From an uncultured Collinsella sp. (GTDB lineage: Bacteria; Actinomycetota; Coriobacteriia; Coriobacteriales; Coriobacteriaceae), in NCBI GenBank assembly GCA_958354105.1, contig CATWVA010000017.1, forward strand, positions 1 to 44,521: a stretch of DNA of 44,521 nucleotides. Reading direction: 5' to 3'. Both the position numbers and the translations under genes were made by a program. Within the stretch, counting starts at the first letter, position 1, and each line of letters opens with the position of its first letter. The notes under the pieces are model-generated. The model was given only the letters and a program-made list of their open reading frames with translations. It was not told where the DNA came from and did not search any database. Below, one piece after another: positions 22,411 through 30,635 of the stretch.

Positions 22411-23193
22411 TTACTCCTCGTCGTCCGAGAACAGGTCCAGACGGCTCACGAACAGGCCCTCCTTGCCCTCGCGCGCGGTAATGACCACGCGAGCGATGGC
22501 AAGCGAAATCTCGTAGAGCGAGAGCAGGGCGCCATACATGAGACCCAGCGTAACGGGCGAGCCGTCGGGCGTAATCACAGCCGAGCCCACGAGCAGGCCA
22601 ACGTATACGTAACGCCAGGCGCTGCGGAAGGCCGCATAGGACACAATATGGAAGACGGACAGGTAGAAGATGATGAGCGGCAGCTCAAACGCCACACCAA
22701 AGCCGATCATAAAGAGCAGCTCCATGTTGACGTAGTTCTCCAGGTCGGGCAGCGCGGTTGCGACGGCCGAGGTCTCGCCGATGAGCCACTCAAAGCCCGC
22801 CGGAATAATGACGAAGTAGCAGAAGATGGCGCCCAGGAAGAACAGCACCGTCGAGGCGAGCACCGTGGGTACGACCCATTTGCGCTCGTTGGGGCGCAGT
22901 GCCGGCAGGAAAAATGCCAGGATCTGCCAGATGATCATGGGCGTGCACATGACCACGGCCATCTTGATGGCCAGCGAGAAGCGCAGTCCAAAGCCGCCGA
23001 GCGTGGTGGTGATGTAGAACTTACCGTCCGGCACAAACGAGCGGATGGGATCCTCGAGGATATCGAGCACCACGGGCGTGGCAAAGTACAGCACGATGGC
23101 GGCGGCAAACACCGACACGACCACGATGGTCAGGCGGCGACGGAGCTCTCCCAGGTGATCGAAGAGCGGCATACGCGCAGGTCCGATAGGCAT
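22411..23193 (-). CDS. tatC: Twin-arginine translocase TatC
   Basis: 260 residues with six membrane segments. The N-terminus MPLFDHLGELRRRL is the signal-recognition region of TatC, LRPNERK is the conserved first periplasmic/loop motif, and the C-terminus is acidic. TatC binds the twin-arginine signal and nucleates the pore formed by TatA. It overlaps the tatA stop by one base (TAATG). Together with HypAB in one operon it suggests export of a folded nickel-iron hydrogenase. Confidence 0.94.
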   Translation of the reverse strand: MPIGPARMPLFDHLGELRRRLTIVVVSVFAAAIVLYFATPVVLDILEDPIRSFVPDGKFYITTTLGGFGLRFSLAIKMAVVMCTPMIIWQILAFFLPALRPNERKWVVPTVLASTVLFFLGAIFCYFVIIPAGFEWLIGETSAVATALPDLENYVNMELLFMIGFGVAFELPLIIFYLSVFHIVSYAAFRSAWRYVYVGLLVGSAVITPDGSPVTLGLMYGALLSLYEISLAIARVVITAREGKEGLFVSRLDLFSDDEE

Positions 23194-23765
23194 TACTCAT
23201 CGCCTCCCTTCGGGGCATCGGCGGCAGCAGTCTCGGCAGCGTCCTCGGCCTCGAGCTCGCGAGCGAGCTGGTCGACGACAGCCTTGCGCTTGCGGGGACG
23301 GCGGGCGTAGAGGTCAGCCGTCGTGGGCTCTGCCGGCTCGGGCTCGGGCTCTGCAGCAGGCTCGGGCTCGACGGCAGTAGCAGGCTCTGTACCCTCGGCC
23401 TCATCAACAGCGCCTTCGCCCTCAGCAGCACCCTCGCTTGCGGCCTTCTCGGCAGCAAGACGGGCGCGACGCTCGGCAAAGGTCTCCTTCTTGGCGGGCG
23501 CTGCCGTCTCGGCGGCATCCTCGTCCGCATCGGAATCGTCGTCGGTCGCAGCAGTCTTCTTGGGCTTGACCGGGGCCGACGCGGCCTCGCTCACCGGATC
23601 GATAATCTCGGACTGAACAACGGCCGTCATCTTTTCCTGCGTCTCGCGGAACTGACGGATGGCACGGCCGATCGTGCGGCCCATCTGCGGGAGCTTATCC
23701 GGGCCAAACAGCAAAAAGCCGAAGACCACGATGATCGCGAGCTCACCCTCTCCAATACCAAACAC
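23193..23765 (-). CDS. tatA: Twin-arginine translocase TatA/TatE-type subunit with long acidic tail
   Basis: 190 residues from GTG 23765 (GGAGG five bases upstream). N-terminal membrane helix FGIGEGELAIIVVFGFLLFGPDKLPQMGRTIGRAIRQF, where the FGP hinge and the amphipathic helix define the TatA/B family. The rest is an Ala/Glu/Pro-rich acidic extension of about 130 residues with EPEPAAEPEPEP repeats, far longer than normal TatA. No separate TatB is seen, consistent with minimal TatAC systems of Gram-positives. First gene of tatA-tatC-hypA-hypB. Confidence 0.88.
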   Translation of the reverse strand: MFGIGEGELAIIVVFGFLLFGPDKLPQMGRTIGRAIRQFRETQEKMTAVVQSEIIDPVSEAASAPVKPKKTAATDDDSDADEDAAETAAPAKKETFAERRARLAAEKAASEGAAEGEGAVDEAEGTEPATAVEPEPAAEPEPEPAEPTTADLYARRPRKRKAVVDQLARELEAEDAAETAAADAPKGGDE

Positions 23766-23846
23766 ACATACCTCCAAGGCTCGATGTGAGTCGAGCCCGC
23801 ACCGCGCCATTCGGCCGGAACTCGTCTATTCATTCGGTCAAGTATA

Positions 23847-23874
23847 GCGCCCGGACGCCAAAACGTCCGAGCGC
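23847..23874. terminator. Hairpin between the STAS gene and tat operon
   Basis: GCGCCCGGACG (23847-23857) pairs with CGTCCGAGCGC (23864-23874) with one mismatch. On the minus strand it is followed directly by CTATACTTGACC, so it may end the STAS-gene transcript, while TATACT could be the -10 of the tat operon. Confidence 0.55.
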
Positions 23875-23918
23875 ATCACAAACATATGCCAAACGGCACG
23901 CCCTTTTGGGGGCAAAGA

Positions 23919-24233
23919 TTATGCAGCGGTGATCGAAATCTCCTGGTCGACACCCAACAGCTGAACCACGCGCATCACCGGGGGCTGCACGTTGACGCAG
24001 CTAAAACGCTTACCATGATCAGCTGCGTGGTGTGCGGCGCCCACAAGCACGCCAATGCCTGTCGAATCGATGTAGCTCACCTGGGCAAAATCGAGCTCAA
24101 CGGCCTCAGTGGGCTGCTCGAGCGCCAGGTCGATGGCATTGCGCAGGCTATCGGCGTTAGAGATATCGATCTCACCGGTCACCTTAATGGTGTAGAGCTC
24201 TGGCGTGGGGTTGGTGGAAATACCCAAATCCAT
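23919..24233 (-). CDS. STAS-domain anti-sigma factor antagonist
   Basis: 104 residues consisting of one STAS domain: LYTIKVTGEIDISNADSLRNAID, then AQVSYIDSTGIGVLVGA, in which the serine is the usual phosphorylation site of RsbV/SpoIIAA-type antagonists. Such proteins release a sigma factor by binding its anti-sigma kinase. No RsbW-like kinase or sigma factor is adjacent, so the partner is unknown. Start at 24233 behind AAAGGAG. It is transcribed separately between the tat operon and the aminotransferase. Confidence 0.9.
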   Translation of the reverse strand: MDLGISTNPTPELYTIKVTGEIDISNADSLRNAIDLALEQPTEAVELDFAQVSYIDSTGIGVLVGAAHHAADHGKRFSCVNVQPPVMRVVQLLGVDQEISITAA

Positions 24234-24299
24234 GTATACGCTCCTTTACGTATCGAAAGTGCGGATAGTACTAGGCGCGGACTTGCGGGGCCCTACGCG

Positions 24300-25604
24300 T
24301 TAGGCGCGCTCGGTACGCGCAAGCTCGGCAGCGACGAGCTTGACAGCCAGCACCAGCACATCGAGCGCAGCCTCCAGGTCCTCGACCGTGGGATAGCTCG
24401 GCGCGATGCGGATGTTGGTGTCGCGCGGATCCTTGCCATAAGGCCAGGTGGCACCAGCCGGCGTGAGCTTGACGCCCAGGTCGGCACAAAGCGCGGCGAC
24501 CTTCTGGGCCGAGCCCTCGGGGCCATCGAAACTCACAAAGTAGCCGCCATGGGGATGAGTCCAAGTGGCGCAACCCGTGTTGCCCAAGCCCTCGGTGAGT
24601 TTACGCTCAACGGCCTCAAAGCGCGGGCGCAGGAACTCGGCATGCTTTTTCATGTGCTCCTTGACCGCCTCGATGGTGGGAAGGAAACGCACGTGACGCA
24701 GCTGGTTGAGCTTGTCGGCGCTAATAAGACCGGCCTTCAGGCGCTTGGAGAACTCGGCGATGACCGCGGGGCTCGCACCGATAAAGCCGATGCCGGCACC
24801 CGGGAAGGTGATCTTGGACGTCGAGGCAAAGGCCACCACGCGGTCCTCGGTGCCCGCCGCGCGGGCAAGATCGAAGATGTTGGCGAGCTCGTCGGTCTCG
24901 TCGTACAGGTCGTGCACGCAGTAGGCGTTGTCCCAGAAGATGCGGAAATCGGGCGCGGCCGTGGGCATCTCGACCAGGCGACGCACAGTGTCCTCGCTAA
25001 AGGTGATACCCGTGGGGTTGGAATACTTGGGCACGCACCAGATGCCCTTGATGGAGTCGTCGGTGGCAACCAGGCGCTCAACCTCGTCCATGTCGGGGCC
25101 GTTGTCGGTCATCGCGACGGGGACGTTCTCGATGCCCAAGTCGGCGGTGATGCCAAAGTGGCGATCGTAGCCAGGAACGGGGCACAGGAACTTGACCTTC
25201 TTGCCGTCGTGCGCTGCCTCGTAAGCCTCCCAAGGGTCGCTGCCGCACGAGCCGCAACGCCAGAACATACCGGCGATATCGTGCTCGATCAGCAGGCTCG
25301 ATGAGCCCAGTACGAGCGTCTGCTCGGCAGGACAACCCAGGAACTCCCCCGCCAGCTTGCGTGCCGAGGGAATGCCCTCGAAGCAACCGTAGTTGGAGCA
25401 GTCGACATTGCCGTCGTGCAGATCGGCATCGGCATTGAGGATATCGAGCATGGGGCGAGAAATGTTCACCTGGGAGGGCGACGGCTTGCCGCGCGCCATG
25501 TCGAGCGCCAGGCCCTTGGCCTTGACCTCGGCAACCTCGGCTTTAAGCGCCTCGATGGCGGCATCGAGTTCGGTGGTTTCCATCTTCTGGTAGATCGTCT
25601 GCAT
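24300..25604 (-). CDS. PLP-dependent aminotransferase (aspartate aminotransferase, PF12897-type)
   Basis: 434 residues, fold type I. N-terminal helix MQTIYQKMETTELDAAIEALKAEVAEVKAKGL, then the family block LDMARGKPSPSQVNISRPMLDIL. VPKYSNPTGITFSEDTV is the substrate/PLP region, FWDNAYCVHDL has the aspartate that binds the ring nitrogen, and ASTSKITFPGAGIGF carries the PLP lysine. Arg of NIRIAPSYP would bind the substrate carboxylate. These match the actinobacterial-type aspartate aminotransferase family rather than AspC. It likely makes aspartate from oxaloacetate and glutamate. Confidence 0.87.
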   Translation of the reverse strand: MQTIYQKMETTELDAAIEALKAEVAEVKAKGLALDMARGKPSPSQVNISRPMLDILNADADLHDGNVDCSNYGCFEGIPSARKLAGEFLGCPAEQTLVLGSSSLLIEHDIAGMFWRCGSCGSDPWEAYEAAHDGKKVKFLCPVPGYDRHFGITADLGIENVPVAMTDNGPDMDEVERLVATDDSIKGIWCVPKYSNPTGITFSEDTVRRLVEMPTAAPDFRIFWDNAYCVHDLYDETDELANIFDLARAAGTEDRVVAFASTSKITFPGAGIGFIGASPAVIAEFSKRLKAGLISADKLNQLRHVRFLPTIEAVKEHMKKHAEFLRPRFEAVERKLTEGLGNTGCATWTHPHGGYFVSFDGPEGSAQKVAALCADLGVKLTPAGATWPYGKDPRDTNIRIAPSYPTVEDLEAALDVLVLAVKLVAAELARTERA

Positions 25605-25753
25605 GGGTGCGACCTTTCGCGAAGCGGTACGTTGCAGTTCGTCTAAGTATAGACCGCCACCGCCGCAACGGTATGAAGCCGTGATAGATTAAGTTCATCG
25701 CAATGAATTACGAATCGCCGCGCATGCCGGCGTGGGGCGCCCAAGGAGGCACT

Positions 25754-26008
25754 ATGGAGTACGGATCGTTTCAGGCCGAGGAATTCGGCGACTTGCAGCG
25801 CCTGGTCGACGGACTGTTTTACGACCGCCACGCCATCGACCGCCTGGATCTGATCGTACAGGCCGAAATCTTGGACCTGGCGCCCGACCTCATGGAGATC
25901 GTGAACCTTTTGCCGCCCGGCTACTACGACCGCCAGTCACTTTGCGACCAGCTCAACTCCGCCTTGGCCGCCCACGGCTGGGGCGCCGTCTACGGAACGG
26001 TGGAATAA
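25754..26008 (+). CDS. Small acidic protein of unknown function
   Basis: 84 residues from ATG 25754, chosen because AAGGAGG stands four bases upstream. Sequence features: MEYGSFQAEEFGDLQRLVDGL, then ILDLAPDLMEIVNLLPPGYYDRQSLCDQLNSALAAHGWGAVYGTVE. It is helical and soluble, without cysteine pairs or signal peptide. The PPGYYDRQSLCDQLN part looks like a winged-helix recognition-helix region, but I would not assign one. Alone on the plus strand, with its own terminator. I recognise it only as a conserved-looking small Coriobacterial hypothetical. Confidence 0.75.
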   Translation: MEYGSFQAEEFGDLQRLVDGLFYDRHAIDRLDLIVQAEILDLAPDLMEIVNLLPPGYYDRQSLCDQLNSALAAHGWGAVYGTVE

Positions 26009-26059
26009 GCCTCGAGGCCGGCGATTTGGCCCGCTTCCCGACCTTGGCGAGGCTTGTTT
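26007..26059 (+). terminator. Terminator of the small plus-strand gene
   Basis: AAGCCTCG (26007-26014) pairs with CGAGGCTT (26048-26055), followed by GTTTT. The stem overlaps the stop codon. Inner pairs GGCC/GGCC may extend it. Confidence 0.6.
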
Positions 26060-26064
26060 TAGGG

Positions 26065-26300
26065 CTTGTGGCCAAAAAAGGGCAAATATGAGTACTGTTA
26101 CCTTTTTAGTAGCAGCGATTCTTGGTCGAAATCGGCAAAACTCGACTTGAAACTTCCTAATCACCGTCAGCTAGCGCCAAATTGGAATTCGATGGTCACT
26201 CATTAACGTACAGTTCTTATAACTTTGTTCATTATTTTCCGCACCTAAAATGATACGCCGTTTGTGACAGTACTCACAAACGGCGTTTTTTGACCACTGG
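26065..26300. mobile_element. MITE-like intergenic element, copy B
   Basis: About 236 bases. The left arm (26070-26115) matches the left arm of copy A (11540-11585) at about 38 of 46 positions, including the exact run GGCAAATATGAGTACTG. The right end carries GTGACAGTACTCAC in inverse orientation, and the outer ends GTGGCCAAAAAA/TTTTTTGACCAC are inverted. The right arm has become a strong terminator hairpin. The AT-rich middle has no gene. Spacing between the two GAGTACTG cores is 186 bases, versus 175 in copy A. Confidence 0.6.
26257..26291 (+). terminator. Intrinsic terminator formed inside element B
   Basis: GCCGTTTGTGA (26257-26267) pairs perfectly with TCACAAACGGC (26274-26284), followed by G and six T. 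It reads on the plus strand, against nhaA, and would stop transcripts leaving the small gene upstream. Confidence 0.82.
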
Positions 26301-26381
26301 CGTGTCTGGCAGGCGGCAAGCACCGCCCGAATCCGCATTTTGAACGCGCCCGAATCGGTTCTGGAGCCGGTTTTCGCGCTC

Positions 26382-27740
26382 TTACTCGTCTTTGGGCGAG
26401 AGATGCTTGCAGACCACGCTCATGTAGATCATGCCGAGCACGGCTGCGGTGACCGAACCGGCGAGAATAGCGGCCTTGGCTGCAAGAACCTCAAACTGGG
26501 CCGTCGGGAAGGCAAGGCCGCTGATGAGAATCGACATGGTAAAGCCGATACCGCCCAGAATGCCCACGCCGGCAATCATGTGCCAGTTGACATTGTGCGG
26601 CAGCTCGCAGGCCTTAAGCTTAACCAGGGCAAACGTCATACCAAAGATGCCGATCGGCTTGCCCAGCAGCATGCCAAAGTACACGCCGAGCGTCACCGGG
26701 TCGGTGAGCAGCGTGCTCATGTCCACGCCCACTAAGCGAACCTGAGCGTTTACGAACGCAAAGATCGGCAGGATCACAAAGTTGACCGGCGTGGAGATCA
26801 GACGCTCCATGCGGATAAGCGGCGGGGTCACGCGGTGCATGACGCGCTCGACCTTGGTTGTCGAGACGGTAAAGTCATGCTGGCCCAGGATGTGTGCCTC
26901 ATCATCGTAGCGGTCATCGAGCAGCGGCAGGCACTCGCCCAGCCAATCGGTGAGGCTATCGAGCTTGACGCCACACTTGGCCGGGATGGTAAAGGCCAAG
27001 ATGACGCCAGCAAGCGTGGCATGTACGCCGCTCTTGAACATGCAGAACCACAGCAGCAGCCCCAGTACCGAATACGGGGCAAGGCGGTAATGCTGCGTCT
27101 TGTTGAGCCACACGAGCGCGCAGGTCACAAGCGCGGCGGCGCCCAACCAAAACGGATTGGGGCTCTGACCGTAGAAGATGGCGATGGCGGCGATGGAGAT
27201 GAGGTCGTCGGCGATGGCGAGCGTCGAGAAGAACACGCGCACGCCGTTGGGCACGCGATTGCCCAAAAGCGACAGCACGCCCAGCGCGAAGGCAATATCG
27301 GTTGCCATGGGGATGGCCCAACCGTTGCGGGCGCCGGCATGGTTAAAGATCAGGTAGATGCAGGCGGGAACGACGACGCCGCCCACGGCCGCCAGCATGG
27401 GAAGCATGGCCTGACGCGGATTCTTGAGCTCGCCGACCGTCATTTCGTACTTAAGCTCAATGCCCACCAACAAAAAGAAAATCGCCATGAGGAAGTCGTT
27501 GACGAAAAGCTCAACGGTGAGGCCAGCCGTCAAATGCCCCAGACCCACATACAGCGGGGTCTCCAAAAAGTGATGGATGGCCTCGTAGGCATCGGTATTG
27601 GCGCAAATGACGGCGGCGATGGCGGCGATGACCATAACCGCGGCGGAAATCGTGCCGTTCTCGGCGATGCGCTCCCAGATGTCGTGACGTTCAAAGCGCT
27701 TGCGTTCACGAACGTTGAACAGCTGCTCGGGTGCTGCCAT
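26382..27740 (-). CDS. nhaA: Na+/H+ antiporter NhaA
   Basis: 452 residues, a membrane protein with about 12 segments. Family blocks: NDFLMAIFFLLVGIELKYEMTVGEL, ATDIAFALGVLSLLGNRVP and FFSTLAIADDLISIAAIAIFY, in which the paired aspartates of ADDL are the ion-binding residues. The protein is about 60 residues longer than E. coli NhaA, with a longer loop (LDDRYDDEAHILGQHDFTVSTTK). It exchanges internal sodium for external protons to control pH and salt. Start at 27740 behind AAAGGAG; single gene. Confidence 0.93.
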   Translation of the reverse strand: MAAPEQLFNVRERKRFERHDIWERIAENGTISAAVMVIAAIAAVICANTDAYEAIHHFLETPLYVGLGHLTAGLTVELFVNDFLMAIFFLLVGIELKYEMTVGELKNPRQAMLPMLAAVGGVVVPACIYLIFNHAGARNGWAIPMATDIAFALGVLSLLGNRVPNGVRVFFSTLAIADDLISIAAIAIFYGQSPNPFWLGAAALVTCALVWLNKTQHYRLAPYSVLGLLLWFCMFKSGVHATLAGVILAFTIPAKCGVKLDSLTDWLGECLPLLDDRYDDEAHILGQHDFTVSTTKVERVMHRVTPPLIRMERLISTPVNFVILPIFAFVNAQVRLVGVDMSTLLTDPVTLGVYFGMLLGKPIGIFGMTFALVKLKACELPHNVNWHMIAGVGILGGIGFTMSILISGLAFPTAQFEVLAAKAAILAGSVTAAVLGMIYMSVVCKHLSPKDE

Positions 27741-27953
27741 GGGCGGCTCCTTTCACGGGAAAGCTCCCGTCTTAAAAAAGCACGGCCCGCCCAAGTGGCG
27801 GCGCCGCGCTCTAACGTATTACGCTTGCATCTAGCCTACCCTGCACGACAAGCACGCAGGCGTGGCCGAAAAGCGGAACCACAGGTTGAACATTATTTGC
27901 TCAACGGCACGGGCACGCCTGTCCGGGAGACGACGCGGCGCCGTGCACAAAAA

Positions 27954-27988
27954 ACGACCGGAGCGCGGGGCGTCCGCGATCCGGTCGT
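27954..27988 (-). terminator. Intrinsic terminator of the pyrophosphatase gene
   Basis: ACGACCGGA (27954-27962) pairs with TCCGGTCGT (27980-27988), with an inner GCG/CGC, followed on the minus strand by six T (27954-27949). It lies 20 bases after the stop. Confidence 0.88.
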
Positions 27989-28007
27989 GGCGTTCGGTCA
28001 ACTAAAC

Positions 28008-28931
28008 CTAGCAGGCGGCCATGATGGGGGCAGCGACCTGCTTCTTACGGGAGAGGACGCCCGGCATCCAGACGCCGTCGTACTCATCGGCAATGCCCAG
28101 GCCCTTCTGAGCAGCCTCGGTCTCGCCCTCGAGCAGGACCTGCGAGCCCTCCTCCATGATGTCGGTGATGCACAGGACAATGCCGTCGGCGCCCTTCTCG
28201 GCGGCGTAGGCGCGCATGGCCTCGCGGATCTCGTCGATCATGCCGAGTGCGCGGCTCTTGTCGACGGTCTCGTACTGGCCAATGAGCAGCTTCTTGCCAG
28301 CGGGCTCGAACATCTTGATGTCGTTGCCGACCATCTCGGCTGCAGTGAAGGAGCCGGACGGACGGGTGAGGAAGACCTCCATGCCAAACTTGACCGGGTC
28401 GACGCCCACCTGCTCGCCGAGCTTGGCGGCGACGGCGCGGTCGACATCGGTGGTGGTGGGGCTCTTGAGCATGAGCGTGTCGGTCATCATGGCCGAGAGC
28501 AGCAGCTTGGCCTGTACGTCGGAAAGCTCAACGCCGAGCACGCCGGCGAGCTTGGTGACGATGGTGCAGCTGGAGCCCCAGGGCAGGCAGATGTAATGCA
28601 GCGGGCCGGCGGTCTCGAAGTCGCCGATGCGGTGATGGTCGACGACGCCAAAGACCGTGGCGTCCTTAAGGCCCGCGACGGACTGGGCGGACTCGTTGTG
28701 GTCGGTGAGGACGACAAGCTGACCGGCCTCGACGGACTCAATCACGCGGGGCTCGGCAATGCCGGCGTCGGCGAGCAGCTTGGCGGACTCTGCCGGAAGC
28801 TGACCAAGGGCGCAGGCCTCGTAGGTGTTGCCGGCATACTCAACCTGGTTGAGCAGCTGGGACAGGACGACGGCGCTCATGATGGCGTCGTTATCGGGGT
28901 TCTGGTGACCAAAGACAAGAACGTTTGCCAT
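28008..28931 (-). CDS. ppaC: Manganese-dependent inorganic pyrophosphatase (DHH family)
   Basis: 307 residues; hydrolyses pyrophosphate to phosphate, driving biosynthetic reactions. Family II motifs: VLVFGHQNPDNDAI (metal ligands His9, Asp13, Asp15), LTDHNE, VVDHHRIGDF (DHH motif) and the C-terminal substrate loop SRKKQVAAPI (Ser-Arg-Lys-Lys). Start at 28931 behind GGAGG. It is a single gene with its own terminator. Confidence 0.95.
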   Translation of the reverse strand: MANVLVFGHQNPDNDAIMSAVVLSQLLNQVEYAGNTYEACALGQLPAESAKLLADAGIAEPRVIESVEAGQLVVLTDHNESAQSVAGLKDATVFGVVDHHRIGDFETAGPLHYICLPWGSSCTIVTKLAGVLGVELSDVQAKLLLSAMMTDTLMLKSPTTTDVDRAVAAKLGEQVGVDPVKFGMEVFLTRPSGSFTAAEMVGNDIKMFEPAGKKLLIGQYETVDKSRALGMIDEIREAMRAYAAEKGADGIVLCITDIMEEGSQVLLEGETEAAQKGLGIADEYDGVWMPGVLSRKKQVAAPIMAAC

Positions 28932-29047
28932 GGATATCCTCCACTTGATATGTGTACTTGGACGTAGCTATGGTAGCACGCCGATGCCGAGCCTTCGCAG
29001 ACGGAAGGGCCACGGCATATTTTGGGGCGCAGGCACGGGGGCCAAGG

Positions 29048-29097
29048 CTGTCCCTTTTGCACCATGTTGGTGCAAAGTAACCTGTCCCCCTTGCACC
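29048..29097. repeat. REP-like hairpin repeat (GTGCAA type)
   Basis: TTTGCACC (29056-29063) pairs with GGTGCAAA (29069-29076) across a five-base loop, and a third copy TTGCACC lies at 29091-29097. CTGTCCC occurs on both sides; read on the minus strand the spacer contains GGGGGACAGGTTAC. It lies just after the glucokinase stop, where it could act as an mRNA end structure. Confidence 0.7.
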
Positions 29098-29099
29098 AG

Positions 29100-30053
29100 C
29101 TATTTGCCGGCGGCGCGCAGGGCTACGTAGGCGGCACCGATGATGCCGGCGTCGTTTCCGAGCGAAGCGACCTTAATGGGCGTCTCGCGCGAGGCGGAAA
29201 GCGCGTACTGCTTAAAGTGCTCGCGAACCTTGTCGAGGTAGACATCGGCCGAGGCGGAGGCGCCGCCGCCGATGAGGAACATCTCGGGATCAACCACGTT
29301 GGCAATAAGCGCCAGTGCGCGGCCGAGATAGTCGGCCATGGTATCGGCCGCGGCCAGCGCGAGCTTGTCGCCCTCGCGGCAGGCCTGGAACACGTCCTTG
29401 GAATCGGAGGGGCCGGTCAGCTCGATGGGCTCGACGCCCGCCTTTTCGCACTCGGCAAGGTAGTTGCTCACCACGCCGGTGGCGCTGGAATACTGCTCCA
29501 GATGGCCATGGCCGCCGCAGCCGCAGGTGCGTTCCTCAGCCGGGTTCAGGCACATGTGGCCAATCTCGCCGCCGGCACCCACAACGCCCGACACCACGTC
29601 GCCGTTAACGATAACGCCGCCGCCCACGCCGGTACCGATGGTGACCATCACGACGTTCTGCACGCCCTTGGCAGAGCCGAGCCAGGCCTCGCCCATGGCA
29701 GCGGCGTTGGCATCGTTCTCGTACTTAACGACCGCGTCGGGGCAGTGCTCCTGGATGGCGATCTTAAGCTCGGGCAGGTTAATGGCAATGTTGGCCTTGA
29801 CCTTGGCATCGCCCGACGCCGGGATAGGGCACGGAACAGCCAGGCCAATGCCCGCCACAAAGGCACGCGGAATCTGCGCCTTGGCAACCACCTGGTCGAT
29901 AGCCTCGGTCACCGCGGCAAAGCCCGCAGCGTCAACGATGGGAGGCGTAGGCACGCTGGCCTTGGCAAGCAGGTTACCGTCTTCGTCGAACAGGCCCTCC
30001 TTAACCGAAGTGCCGCCGACGTCAATGCCGATATAGTACTGCTTAGGTTCCAT
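29100..30053 (-). CDS. glcK: ROK-family glucokinase
   Basis: 317 residues from ATG 30053 (AAGGTGG upstream). It has the ATP-binding start YIGIDVGGTSVKEGLFDEDG, ENDANAAAMGEAW with the catalytic Asp and Asn, TIGTGVGGGVI and the zinc region GGEIGHMCLNPAEERTCGCGGHGHLEQYSS. In most ROK kinases this reads CxCGxxGCxE; here the third Cys is His, so the zinc site would be His/Cys/Cys/His. It would phosphorylate glucose released by the adjacent 6-phospho-beta-glucosidase. It is separated from the PTS operon by a terminator and a REP-like hairpin, so it may have its own promoter. Confidence 0.9.
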   Translation of the reverse strand: MEPKQYYIGIDVGGTSVKEGLFDEDGNLLAKASVPTPPIVDAAGFAAVTEAIDQVVAKAQIPRAFVAGIGLAVPCPIPASGDAKVKANIAINLPELKIAIQEHCPDAVVKYENDANAAAMGEAWLGSAKGVQNVVMVTIGTGVGGGVIVNGDVVSGVVGAGGEIGHMCLNPAEERTCGCGGHGHLEQYSSATGVVSNYLAECEKAGVEPIELTGPSDSKDVFQACREGDKLALAAADTMADYLGRALALIANVVDPEMFLIGGGASASADVYLDKVREHFKQYALSASRETPIKVASLGNDAGIIGAAYVALRAAGK

Positions 30054-30089
30054 GGGAGCCCACCTTTCTCGTTTAAACATTGCCTGTAT

Positions 30090-30169
30090 GGTACCGCTCC
30101 CAAGGCAAAAACCTACCAAAAAGGGACAGGTTTGTTTGGTAGGTTTTATCTGGGGAAACACGCGGTACC
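30090..30169. repeat. REP-like long hairpin (CCTACC type)
   Basis: Outer arms GGTACCGC (30090-30097) and GCGGTACC (30162-30169), inner 13-base perfect arms AAAACCTACCAAA (30108-30120) and TTTGGTAGGTTTT (30135-30147), loop AAGGGACAGGTTTG. On the minus strand it ends in TTTTTGCC and may also terminate. It lies just upstream of glucokinase, 37 bases before the start. Confidence 0.75.
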
Positions 30170-30207
30170 AGCCAACAGGCCGCGTAAACCTTTGCCAAAA
30201 ACAACGA

Positions 30208-30234
30208 GCGCCGAGAGGCGGAGGCTCCCGGCGC
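30208..30234 (-). terminator. Terminator of the beta-glucoside PTS operon
   Basis: GCGCCG (30208-30213) pairs with CGGCGC (30229-30234), with inner GAG/CTC pairing, followed on the minus strand by TCGTTGTTTTTGG. It lies 60 bases past the EIIA stop. Confidence 0.75.
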
Positions 30235-30293
30235 CCGTGAAAGGGACTGTATTGTCTGTTGGACTGCACGGTCCATCGCGGCGATAACGCCGA

Positions 30294-30635
30294 CTAGGCC
30301 TGAAGCGCCTGCAGCTGCTTGTGGATCTCGATGAGCTCCGTCGCCATGACGCGCATGGTCTCGGTGCCGGCCATCTGGTCCTCGGCATGCAGCAGAATCA
30401 ACGGGGCCTCGCCGTTACGCTCGCCGTTGGCCTCCTTTTTAAGGAGCCCCATATGGACATCGTGGCCACCGTTATAGGCCTCGTCGCCCTGCTTGATAAG
30501 CTCCTCGGCAGCGTCAAAATCGCCCTCCTTGGCCTTTTGCACGGCATTGATGTACATACTCTTGGCGGTACCGACGTAGCTGATGATCTCGAAGCAGGTC
30601 ATCTGCAACTCGTTCATATCCTCCATATGCTGCAC
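30294..30635 (-). CDS. PTS lactose/cellobiose-family EIIA component
   Basis: 113 residues, the helical EIIA of the Lac family, trimeric in relatives. The block APLILLHAEDQMAGTETMRVMATELIEIHKQL carries the phosphorylated histidine (HAEDQ), and TCFEIISYVGTAKSMYINAVQKAKEGDFDAAEELIKQG is the typical first helical pair. The GTG at 30635 abuts the EIIB stop (TAGGTG); an ATG at 30626 is an alternative start. It is last in the bgl-EIIC-EIIB-EIIA operon. It receives phosphate from HPr. Confidence 0.92.
   Translation of the reverse strand: MQHMEDMNELQMTCFEIISYVGTAKSMYINAVQKAKEGDFDAAEELIKQGDEAYNGGHDVHMGLLKKEANGERNGEAPLILLHAEDQMAGTETMRVMATELIEIHKQLQALQA

Noticed and set aside
26835..28967. A 710-codon plus-strand frame opposite nhaA and ppaC
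   Set aside because: Low-complexity His/Gly/Asp-rich mirror of strongly conserved genes; no ribosome site and no family.
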